A stretch of DNA of 64,000 bases, taken from Otatea glauca. Its lineage: Eukaryota; Streptophyta; Magnoliopsida; Poales; Poaceae. Positions 1-11,400 of this stretch are shown here, piece by piece (position 1 is the stretch's first letter; each line of letters opens with the position of its first letter). The notes beneath the pieces are model-generated. The model saw nothing but the letters and a program-made list of their open reading frames with translations. It was not told where the DNA came from and did no database searches. The position numbers and the translations under genes were made by a program. The stretch spans positions 71,411,667 through 71,475,666 of the forward strand of contig CM070715.1 in NCBI GenBank assembly GCA_036346275.1. The letters are read 5' to 3'.

Positions 1-486
1 TGGGTATCTGCAGATCGAAGGTTATAGTGATTCCACCGGATCTCGATCTTGATGAGATCAAAGCCACCAATGGATATGTATTCACTTTGGCGGTCTTTGC
101 GCTTTCATGGAGGTCTTGCAAATGCACCATATTGACGAGGTCAACCATGGAGGTGAGCTTGTAGCACTTGACACGACCTTGTTGAGGCAGAGTGGTCGCG
201 TGAGCTCTTGTTGGACTTGCCGATGGTTGAAAAACCAATACCGGCTATTCTTTTGTACTGTGATAACCAAACTGTGATCACTAAGGTTAAGAGTGCAAAA
301 GATAATTTGAAGTCCTCAAGACATGTGAAACGGTGAATCAAATCCGTCAGGAATTTGAGAAATACTGGAGTGATCGCTGTGGATTATATTAATACATCTA
401 AAAATCTGGCGGACCCTTTTACGAAGGGACTATCACGTGCAGTGATAGATGGAGCATCGAGAGAAATTGGTTTGAGACCCACCTGA
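1..486 (+). pseudogene. copia pol fragment, RNase H C-terminal region
   Basis: Translation joins pieces typical of the copia RNase H end: EGYSDS, EIKATNGYVF, LSWRSCK, ILTRSTMEV, then LPMVEKPIPAILLYCDNQT, NLKSSRHVKR, VDYINTSKNLADPFTKGLSR and a natural stop at 484-486. The frame slips near 50 and between 150 and 215, and there is an in-frame TGA at 334-336 where the family has Arg, consistent with CGA to TGA. In an intact element this domain degrades the RNA strand during reverse transcription. It is called a pseudogene because of the breaks. Confidence 0.85.
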
Positions 487-1036
487 GTTGCTCCACAGTG
501 GAAACCCAGCCTATATGAACGGAGATCCCGTGAAGTAGGTGATGGGAAAAACAAACTGTCGGGGTAACTGGAGAGTACATTCGTACTTACCTTTTCCTGT
601 TAGGAGATGCGTACTCTCAAGTACTGCATGGGAGGATGACTTTTATGTCTTAATGTGTTCTGAGGCTTACTTTGTGGCGAGGTACTATCCTGCAGAGTAC
701 ACTCGAAAGAACACACCTATGTGAGCTAGATTGTGAGGTCGCAGTCTATGAGATTTGGGTAATCTCTAATAAGCTCACGAGAGGGCACGGGAGCATGACC
801 GCAACGCTCCAAACCGTAGGCATGGCTCTAGGCGGCCTAGTATCGGTGATGCCTTCAAAGAGAACCTTGCTTGCACAAGACTGGCAATTCAAGGCTTCAG
901 CTATTGCATAGTTGTAAGTAAGTGGATCTTGTTGTGCTAGGTGTAGCTCAACCCGGGACGGGTCTACACTGTAAAACCGGTATATTAAAAGTGCTGGGAA
1001 GCTTTTTCTTGCAGACTTTGACTTCTTGGTGGGGAT

Positions 1037-2053
1037 TGTTGGAATTAATGCTGAATTAATTCATTGGAAGAAGTCAAAGAGGTGTTGAGTTGAGTGTATG
1101 GTCTTTAGTACCATATTGCTTAGCTAGGTGGAGTGCAACCAACATAAAGGAGAGTTCATGCATGGACTCTAGTATGAGTTGGTGGCAAGGCTAGAGGTAC
1201 ACATGATTGGCTTTGCTAAGCTATATACACGCACGCACGCGCGCGCGTGTTTATCGCGTATTTCGCGTGTTTATCGCGTGACTTGTGACTTGCGACGACG
1301 CGCGACCGTGACTGAGACGTGCTAAGTGTACATAGCCTTTTTGCCACGTGTACCGGCTATGCCACATCACCTTACACCTCGATCACGACGTGGCGCCGCG
1401 GATTCGGGAGACGACGTTTTCGTGCGGTTAGTCCGTTCGCCACGCTGCGAGATTCGGCGGTTCTCGGAATTGTGGCGATCGGTAGTTTTTCGCGAGGTAG
1501 TTTCGGTTCGCGATTTCTTAAGGAGACGTCCTGTTCGTGAGGAGATCGCGCGTAAATCAATCTCGCTTCTCCAACGCTTCCTCCGCTTCTTGCCGCTTTG
1601 AGTCATCCGATCCCTTCGCTTGTCGTGCAACAAGCGTGAGGAGAGCGATGTCTCCATTCCGACGCCGGTAACTTGACGCCTGCACGGAGACCGGCGATCG
1701 AGTTTCGGAAGCGCCGCGCCGCGCGATCGCTCGTCTTCTTCTTCGTTCGTCGTGATCGCTGCGCGCCTTCCGTTCTTCGTCAAGCCCTCAGTGAGTGTTT
1801 TGGACTAGGCAGTTCTTAGTCCAAGTGATCCCTTTTGTGATTAGATCTTTTGAGAATGCATGCTGCTATGATAGTTTTGTTTACATCTATGTATCTTTTG
1901 GGCTATCTAGCATCTGTAGGCATGTTTTCTTTACTAGCATGTTTTGTCAATTTGCTGGCTGCTAGTAACCATGTTGTAGACGCAATATTTATCATGTTCT
2001 TATTGCGTATCTTTGGAATTAAATTAATGTTATGCCATGTTAATTTTCCAACA
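1037..2053 (+). repeat. copia 3' LTR
   Basis: It begins TGTTGG right after the polypurine tract and ends CCAACA, a perfect 6-bp terminal inverted repeat expected of an LTR. The length is 1017 bp. It includes an alternating CA/CG stretch at 1229-1248 and a GC-rich part at 1360-1760. Open frames crossing it, including one running from 1850 to 2149 over its right edge, are taken as chance. Confidence 0.85.
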
Positions 2054-2457
2054 ACTGGTTACTTGAGGCCCTTGAGACTATTCGATGATTGTGACAGACT
2101 AGAGGATCATGATGATGGAAAGCTTATTCAAGTAAAATCGCTTATTTGATTTGACCTGATATAGCCTATGTTACTTTAAGTTGTGTTGTTTTCAAATTCA
2201 GAATTAACTACTCACAATTCCGTCTGGCTTTTCCTGGCATGGAAAAAGGTAGATAAAAGGAGCAGAACTCTACCGAATAAAAGAAAGGTAACTCTTCTTA
2301 CTTGACCTAGAAAAAACACGGAGAAAACGAGCAAACTTCTAGAGTAGTAGTGCTACTAAATGGGGGCATTTGGAGGAAAAGCTAAAAATGTTCTGGTCCA
2401 ATGGAACCTAAAGTGCTTTTTGTGTTGAACAATAGTGGCGACTCCCCCCTGTTTCAG
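2054..2457 (+). other. host-gene intron remnant, possible interrupted exon
   Basis: This is the stretch between the copia LTR and the first certain exon. The first 78 bases are open in one frame and read GYLRPLRLFDD then an acidic run LEDHDDGKLIQ before a GTAAAA that could be a donor site. It may be part of an RLT3-like exon cut by the copia insertion, but I cannot match it with confidence. The rest (2132-2457) shows no clear exon. Confidence 0.3.
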
Positions 2458-5400
2458 GTGCCATGTAGCAGAGTTACTGCTCTGAAGGAGCATCCTACAC
2501 TGGAGTGCCATCTTTCAGTTACTGAATCAGAATCCTCAGAACAACAAACTGAACAGTCGACAGTAGTTGATGATGAGGAGCTTGAGCTCAGTGAATTACA
2601 AGCAGGTCCTAACCCATTAAGATGTTCAGCTCATCTTTCTTTAAGTGGGAAACATGGCTGCCCCCTTTGTAAAGGTTTTCAATACCATCCCGTACCTCTT
2701 TGCTCTCATGTTCTGTAATAAATAATTTACTCATTATTAGCACTTTTATCTTGCAGATTTACTTGCCAGGTTTCCTCCACCAAGTGTCAAGATGAAACAG
2801 CCGTTCTCCACAAGACCTTGGGAGTCATCACCTGAAATGGTGAAAAAGCTTTTCCAGGTTATATTCACCACCACCATCTTTTTGGTGGAATTTTCGTTAC
2901 ATGAAATTATGAAAAGCAGTTCAGGTTCTAATATGTAATATCTATTCAAGTTTCTTGTGTAACTTTGTAGATATTACCACATTGTCTATAAAAGTAGGTG
3001 TCTTATGCTGGTCTGGAAGTAAGGTTGAACTAAAAGGCTAAGATTGAATCTATCCATATGGAAACCTATTCTTGTTCATGAGTCCAACCAACAGCGATAT
3101 GGATTATTACATCCAGGGAATGGGAGTATTTTAAATTTGTAATACATGTTTTCACACAGATCTTATGTCATCTATATGTGTTTGTTTTTTTTAATTTACT
3201 TTGCAACATCAATGACCTTCACATGTAGTTAAAAAGGTTAATAGCCTCTGCATGTCCATCCCTATTTATACTTGGTTAACCAACTGATTCTTTCTATCTT
3301 CATTTTATGTATGAACCATCCCACGATTGTCTTTCCTCTATACTAATTTTTATGTTGAAACTTGAATACTTGATACACATCCATTAAAATTGGAAAAATT
3401 CTTGGCAGGTTGTCCGATTTGTCTACACTCATTTTGTTAGTATGGATGTCCATCCCTTTACATTTGATGAGCTTGCGCAAGCGTTCCATGACAAGGTGAA
3501 ACTTTTGTATCAAAATTCCCTGGAATTGGCATGATTCCTGGTATTATGTTCTCATGGTGAAAATGTGACTTCCAGGACTCACTGTTGTTGGTGAAAATAC
3601 ATGTTGGTCTTCTCAAGCTACTTTTGTTGAACACAGAAAGGGGCAGTGGTGGTGTTTTTGTTCCACGATCTTCTAAAGACTGCAGATTTTTAAGTTTTCT
3701 GAACTTTGTGAGTTTCGAAAATGCTTCTGCACACTTCAGTTCATTTTAAGTACCTTTTGCTTCCTCTAGAACTACTATGTTCTCATCTCATTTCAATTAT
3801 GCTATGCTGTACACCAATGAATTCTAAACGAGCAGAAAACCTAATAGCATATTCATTTGATTATTTTTATTTAGTATGATTGTGCACTTGGAGTTTGATT
3901 GTTTATGTTGGTAAACACATCGACGAAAACCTGTGATAACCCGGGGGGTTATCAGTTTAATTAAAGAATTAATTAAACTTTAAAAGCAATTACGCAAGAT
4001 AATAAATTGTAAGGATCAGAGAGTGCCGTCAGTCCTGCAGTGAAAGGTATCGCTCATCGAGGTACCCGACCTGTCCGGGACCCAGGTGGCCCCTCTCGCT
4101 AGTTTTTGGGTTCATCATTCGGCGTTTTTAGACTTACCTGGTGCAATATGCGGGTATCGTTAGCAAAATGCATAGAGGATGACCGTAATGCCCTTAAGAG
4201 CAATAGAAGCCAGTAAAGACCCAAGGGCAGGATGGTCATTAGCTTGATCTTGCCGGGGCATAAAGCCAGCCGAGAGCCAACCAGAACCCAGTCAAGCCTT
4301 TGCTGTCTCCCAAGCCCCAGCACACAAATCGAGCATCACAAGCAAAGACAAATTAAAAGCCCCAGCGGCGGAAGAAGTTGGTGTTCATCCAGAACACCAA
4401 GCACACCTCAAGATCAGCCAACCGAAGCAAGGCAAGGAGGAGAGGGAAGATCGTCCAGAAGAAGAAGGCGAAGGAAGATCATCCAGAAGAAGAAGTAGGA
4501 GGAAGATCATCCAGAAGAGGCAACGGCATCCAGAAGACAGCTCAACCCAGAAGGGAGCCGCACCTCTGCAACCTCTTCTTCCTCATCCCCAACTTCATCC
4601 ATCCCAGGTGCACGCTGCTAACCCTAGAATACTGGTAGCTACAGTGTAGGGTAGCATGTCCAGGGAGTAGATCAGGGTAGCAGGCAACCAATGGGGTAGT
4701 GTAGGGGGTAGATCGGGTCATCCCCGTAGGGTTCTCAGTAGGTTGGGAGCTAACCCTAGGGGTAGTGTAGTATCTGTTCTTTTCATGTTTAGATCAAGCC
4801 TCCCAACGTTCATCATTGAACCCCAAACATCCAAAAGCACCAAGCATCAATCTTTCAAAGCAAAAAATTGCAAGAAAATAAAATGTGGGTAGAAACCCTA
4901 GAACCAGTGCCAGTGGAGGAAGAAGAAGAGTGAGTGGCAGCAAGCTTGCAAGGCGGGGCCGAGCCGCGCCAGAGAGATCGCCTCGGGCCGATCCAAAGGT
5001 CTTGGGGAGGAGGAGGTCACCACGAGCCGGAGGAGAGGAGGTGTAGAGGAGGAAGCCGGCGAGGAGAAGAAGAGAGGAGGTGAGGGGAGTATGCGCCGGG
5101 AGAGAACCAGGCTTCGCCAAATCGCCAGCCGGCGGAAAGGAAAAGGCGAAGGCGGTGACCAGGCCGAGTGGCCTTCGGCCAGAGAAGAGAGAGCAGAGGA
5201 AAGAAAAAGGAAGAAAGAAAGAAATAGAGAAGTAGAAAATAATCCGTGCCGCGAGCCGCGTTGGTTTTTGGAATCGATTTGCGGATCGCGTAAAAATCAC
5301 CAACTGATATTATCTAGTCAGCGTCAATTAAAATCTGAACGGCAGATCATTAATCAGTTGGGCACCAAAATAAATAATCAAATCATGAATGGCCTAGTTA

Positions 5401-8400
5401 TAGTGTTCTGTTGTTTCAGGTCTCAACCTGAACCGTCCCGCCAATCAGAACCCACCTTCGAGCGAGGTCGGACCGACAGATTTTATTCCAGGCAAGATTC
5501 TTTGAACATCCTTTCTAAATGTTTTCGATGCTTTTTATATACCTAATTATGTCATCACTGCATGAAAAACTTAATTTCAAAATGGGATTGTGAATTGGAG
5601 TTGGATGGATGAGATGTTGTGGTATGTGGATGGAAATGGGTTGTGATGTGGAATTGGTCTGGTGAATTTGGAAATTGGTAATGTGATGTTGAAATTGGGA
5701 AATGTGGTTTGGAAATGGTGGTGTGTGTTAAGGTGTCCATGAATGGAGTCGTGGATGTGTAATAGAATTATGTTGGTGGGTGGGAAGCACAGGGGAAAGG
5801 GTGGGGGGTACCCACGTCGGTGGTGCTTTCTACATAAGTTATAATATTAGGATGAACACCTACACTCGGGCAATGAGCCGTAACTTGAGTACCAACCATA
5901 GCGAGATAAATCGCTGTCAGAAAAGGTTGTCCTATGAACGTATTATGATCTCCACATTGGGTAAGTTTTTATAGCTTGACTGGGGAATGCCGAATACCCA
6001 GATCGAGGTGTACGAGATGTTGTGAATGAATGATAAGGGCGCTATATTTGAAGCCAGTGGAGTACAGCCGGGAGGTACCGGTGTACAACTGCATTTTATT
6101 GCGAGCGGCGGGAAGCGTATCCCCCTCGTACGAGTGGCGGGAGGTAATCCCTCGGCGCAGGGTTGGAGATCTAATCTTGGATTAGTGATAACGCTCGAGC
6201 CTCGTGGTGGAGGCCGTTATGGGTAAAGTGGTACGAACTCGCGAGGTCTAAAATCTTGAATTCAAGCCTGTCTCTGGATTGGAGGCTACTAAGCTAGTCT
6301 GCTCATATACGGTGCTAGTAGTTGAATTTCAAAGAATTAAAACTTCCAACCTTTAAAGAAAACCTAAAACTTAATTTTTATAAAACCTACTTGGAGGAAG
6401 GATTGGGTGGAAGGAGAGAAAATCATCATGGTGCATTTGATATATATATATATAATGCTTGCTGAGTACGTTGTACTCACTCTTGTATTTCCCCCTTTTC
6501 TAGAAGAAGATCCTGATGGATCCGAATATGTGGAAGAGGATGAAGCCTACTCCCAGGATCAGTTTCAGGGTTATCAAGAAGATGGCTCGGAGGGCTATTA
6601 CTATCCGGACTACTACCAGGAGTACTAGGAGTCTTTATATGCCTTATTATGCTTCTAGAAGGTATTTAGTGTGTGCAGGCAGTAGCCGCACTCTTTTGCT
6701 GTATAAGGAAGTGCTGTAATATTATGTAAAGGACATATAGCCCTGCGTGGCTGGAAATGAATATATTGTCATTCAGTCTCTAATTATTGTTCTGCTGCAA
6801 CATTCTGAACACGGCATAGTAGCCGGTAAAGCATCGGATTTTCCGATATTTTGCCGGTGGTTGTGCCGAGATTCGCATAATTATCTTAGGGTGATGGCAG
6901 TGTTACTGTCGCTACCCTGGGCTAATTATGTGGGTCGCCGCAAAACCTCAGTTTATTGCATTGCCCCTTGTGTAAATTTATAGTTTGAATATGATGCTGC
7001 ATCAGAAAGTTGAAGCTCTACAGTCTTAGTTCTGAGAGCTGAGCTATTTATTGAACCATTTCATCCCATGGTAAGCCTTATTATTATGCTCCTGTTCCAG
7101 TCTTTTCTGGAGTATTGAGTCAATTATTTCTTTGAAGGGCAATAAGGACTGATAGGGTCTAATAGATTGCAGCGTTAGGAGGAATCCAGTTCATTATCCA
7201 GTAGCATTAGGCTACTAGTTTGCACTTTGCAGTGTTCATCGTAATTCATAATATTGAATAGAAGATATCGTTCAGTAAGCACAACATTTACCTTTTGATA
7301 CTCTTATTACTTTCTAGGACCCGATAAAACTTTTTTACTTTATCCCAGAAAAATGAGTACTATTTTTTTTTTCATTTTCACTTTCATTTTATATCGTGGT
7401 TTCGCCTAGATTATAGCTTCAAACTTATGTTTCAATTGAGATATTTATTCATCTCATTGAATGCATTTTTCACTGAGCTACCTGCATATTTTTATAAACT
7501 GGCTTGACTTTCTTGTCTTACTGATGTGATGTAAGTGTAACTAGTTTATTGATTGCTTGGGACTACAGGATGATCCTATTAGAGCTGATTCTTTGATCAG
7601 ATATATAACAGAACTGTGAACAGGTCATTGATGCAGAATTGTAAAAGCTTTCAGCAGGCAAAAATCATGTTTTTTCTGTTTGAAGAGCTTATCTAAAAAA
7701 ATATTATAGTTGAATGATTTACCTGGATAGTCAAATTTGTAATATATGGAGTCACTTTTATCTTTGTCAAGATGCATTTTTGTTGAAGATGCTCCTCTTT
7801 CAGATTAGGGAACAAGAATTCGATGTGATTTTTTGGATCAAATCCGTGAATTCTCTTACTTGGGTGGAAATACTACGACAAGTTCTGGTTGCTTCAGGTT
7901 TTGGTTCCAAACATCATATGCTGAATCAGGAATTCTTTAACAAGGTACTAATGGGATACCTCATTATTCTAGATTTTTTTAGCACTTGTATGTCGGTGTG
8001 CATACCTTTCAGTAGCTGTAGATTTCCTTTGCTAGTCTACAATTAATTCAAGCATTGAAGCATGTTTAGAAGTAATATATATCCTTTTGTTTCCTTCTTA
8101 CAGGAGAAGGATCAAATGGTTAAATATGGTTTACGTCCTTGTACACTGAAAGGCGAATTGTTTGCACTATTGTCTAAGAAAGGAAGTGGTGGGTTAAAGG
8201 TATTAGAACTCGCCAAATCACCGGAGGTATTTACCTTTATAATATTGGAAACAAAATGTCGATATTGATAACAACTAATGTCCTCGTATTTTTAACTTTA
8301 GTATCTCCATAACATTTTATTGATTGTTCTCTCTTCAGATTGTTGATCTCAACCTCTCCGGCACATCAGAAGTAGAGCAGCTGATCTATTCAACTCTCTC

Positions 8401-11400
8401 TAGTGACATCACATTATTTGAAAAGATTGCGCCTTCTGCATATCGTCTTCGTGTTGATCCTCGGATTAAAGGAAGGGAAGATCCTAGATCAGATACTGAG
8501 GATTCTGGAAGTGTTGATGATGACGGGGATGCTTGCAGTAGTGGTGATGAATCCAATTGTTCACAAGAGATGAGCTTTTCTGAGCATGAACATAGAGTTG
8601 TTAAGAGGAAGTGGAAAAATGTATGTGAAAATATGAATAAATGCAGTGAAATTGATGAAAGTTATTCCGGAGAACGATGGCTTTTGGGGTTGATGGAAGG
8701 CGAGTACTCAGATCTAAGCATTAATGAGAAGTTGGATTGCTTGGTTGCTTTAATGGATGTTGTTTCTGGTGCTGGTTCTGTGCCAAGACATGAGGTAGTC
8801 GTCACTCTGTTTTGGTATTTCTCGATTGCAGCATGTCATCTTTGTTCTAGAGAAGGTTGCTTAAACTTCTACTGAGCTTGCAAAATGACCATTTGATACT
8901 TGCAGAATTATTACTCTCTTTCATTCTTGTTGATATTGCCGTATTATTTGAAGTTTGCTATCTTATGATAGTGCTCTGGCTTGGTAATGTAACTACGGGA
9001 ATAGGTGGATTTTCTTAGAAGCGATCAGGTTAATGTAGAGAGTTAGGTCTCATTTTGTAGAAGCTTGCTGGCATTATTGTTGCAGAGTTCTGTTTTGGAT
9101 CGTCCAAAGCTGTGAACCTTTTATGTAATGTTCATGGTTATCACGGCACCCCGGCGAGGCGAGTCGCCTCCGGGGCGCCTGGAGAGGATTAGGCGACCAA
9201 AAAAAAGTCTACTAATATCAGTATTTCTCTCAATCCACCCATTCAACGGCCCAGCTGAGCAGCCCACCCCCCCTCTCTCTCTCTCAGCCCAGCCCAGCCC
9301 CCCTCTCCCTCGGACTTTGCATGCGAGCCGCCACCCCTACATTCCCTCTCTTTCCCTCACCCCCTGATCCGTTCGGCGCCGCTCCCCCCTCCCCCCGAGC
9401 GCCGCCTTCCCCTCCTCCCCTCGAGGACCGCCCGGATCTGGTGACTCCTCTCCTCAGGCCACCGTCCGTCCGGATCTACTCGAGAGAAGCGGCGACGCAG
9501 AGGAGCCGGCGGTGGAGGCAACGCAGAGCAGGCAGGCGGTGGAGGTGGCGGCACCGCGGCGGAGCTCCCTTTCGCTCGGCTGCCCTCCTCCCCGAAGGCC
9601 GCTTTCTCCCCGCGCCCTTCTTTCCCGGCTAGGCGAGGTGAGCGGCCATGGCGGGCGGCCGCCGGCGACTAGGCATCGCCTAGGTGACGCCAGTGTGTCA
9701 TGTGGAGCCAGCATTACAGTAGCGACCAGCTCAAGAGCAACAACCACCAGCGCCCCGATTTAGGAAAGCGGACACATGCAGAATCGGCATGCAAGGCAAG
9801 CTAGAATCGGGGGTTTGTTTCCTTTGTTAGCTGTTTTCTTTCTTAATCGGCATGCAAGGCAAGCTAGAATCGGGGTTTGTTTCCTTTGTTAGTCGTTTCC
9901 TTTCTTAGCGTGCTACGTGCCTATATATTGATAGAATAAGCACCTTTGGGAGTAAGAAAGAATTATCCATCTCTAGTCTCCTGTTCTTTCTCCTCTTAAT
10001 CTCATCCCTTCATCATCGGGGCACGGGCGAAACCCCGACGCCTACTACCGAGGCTACGGGCTACGTGGTCGAGGTCCTGCCGCCTTGGGCGCCAACGCCT
10101 TGACAACTTGGTATCACGATCCAGGCACTCCTCCACTACACCGCCGGTCCCCCCGCCCACTTCCGCCGCGCCGTCGCCCCCAATTCCGTCAGGATCCACA
10201 CCGATGGCCGAACTGACGACAGCCGATCTCGCGGCCCTCATCACCAGGTTGACCGCGTCCGTCGAGACCCTACAGACCAAGTTCGACACGCTCGAGCAAC
10301 GCACCACTGACTCCTCGTCGGGCCACAGCGGGCCGCATGGCGGCGCGCACCACAACGACCGCCCGCCGCGTTTCCAAAAGATGGATTTTCCCAAGTTTGA
10401 CGGGAAATCCGATCCCCTGGCGTTCATCACTCGGTGCGAGTCCTATTTTCACCAACAACGCATCCCGGAAGAGGAAAAGGTATGGATGGCATCATACAAC
10501 CTGGAGGCGGGTGCCACCGTGGTTCATGCAGATTCGGTAGCGACGAGGCACACCACCGTGGGCGCTTCACCGAGCTGCTCAATACCCGCTTTGGACCGCC
10601 TCTGCGCTCCAACCCGCTCGGCGAACTCGTGGCATGCAGACGCACGGGCTCGGTCGTCGAGTACTAGGACCGGTTTGAGGCCACCTCGCTTCGCGCCGGC
10701 GCTCTCACGGAAGCCAGAAAGTGCGACTCTTCACGCCCGGCCAGCAATCGCCTCGGCCTCGGCGTCGAGATCCACAACCCGCGATCCTCGCCGCCGCCAT
10801 GAGTTTCGCCCGCAGCCGGAGCTGCGCGATCGGTCTGTGAGGCCTCCACGCCACAACCTCGCCACTCGCGCGGAGGGCCTCTGCGGCGCCCGTCGCGACT
10901 CGCGTTGCTGCGCCCGATCTGACGGCCGCTTCCCAAAGAACCACCGCGCGTGGGGCGCCGGTCAGCGCTGTCCCAGACGGAGATGGAGGAGCGACGCGCT
11001 GGGCCTCGCTTCAATTGTAACGAAGTTCGGGCGCGGCCTCAACCGTGTCTGCCAACGCATCTTCCTCCTCGACTTGGCACTCGAGGACGACGAGGGGGAC
11101 GCCGGGGCGGACGAGCCGGCCACCGACGAGCCGCAGATCTCGGTCCACGCGATCACGGCATCCGCGCGGCCGAGACGATGCAAATGTGCATCCAACTCGG
11201 CGGTGTCTCCTCCTCGCCTCCTCGACTCGGCTCCACCCACAACCGTCGCCGCAGGAGGCGGCCTCCCGCACTCGCTCGGCTTCGACCCGGGGCAAACTGC
11301 AGTTACGGTGGCAAACGGCGACCACGCATCGCGTGCGGGCGTGTCTGCGCGCGCCATTCTCCATCAACGGCGGCGTTCTCGGCGGACTTCTTCGCTCGCC

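Larger units (their letters stand above)
1..2053 (+). mobile_element. Ty1/copia LTR retrotransposon, 3' half (left part outside window)
   Basis: The window opens inside a copia element on the + strand. In order it shows the end of the pol reading frame (RNase H, to 486), a non-coding 3' stretch, a G-rich polypurine tract at about 1027-1035 and a 3' LTR at 1037-2053. It sits just upstream of the first recognisable RLT3-like exon, so it lies in an intron of that gene or possibly across an exon edge. The five bases after the LTR (actgg, 2054-2058) should be the target duplication, but the left copy is outside the window. The pol frame carries a stop, so this copy is not autonomous. Confidence 0.9.

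Noticed and set aside
1850..2149. 99-aa open frame starting in the copia LTR
   Set aside because: It crosses the CCAACA end of the LTR, so at most its last 26 codons could be host exon; the Met and first two thirds are LTR DNA.
2401..2718. ATG at 2401 as the start of the RLT3-like gene
   Set aside because: The family continues N-terminally with a homeodomain and basic linker; a good acceptor (tttcag) at 2457 and the donor at 2674 bound an internal exon, and the frame after 2674 is intron.
4232..5546. Arg/Lys/Glu-rich ORFs at 4.2-5.5 kb
   Set aside because: They lie wholly within a solo LTR with defined ends and target duplication, in purine-rich repeats, on both strands.
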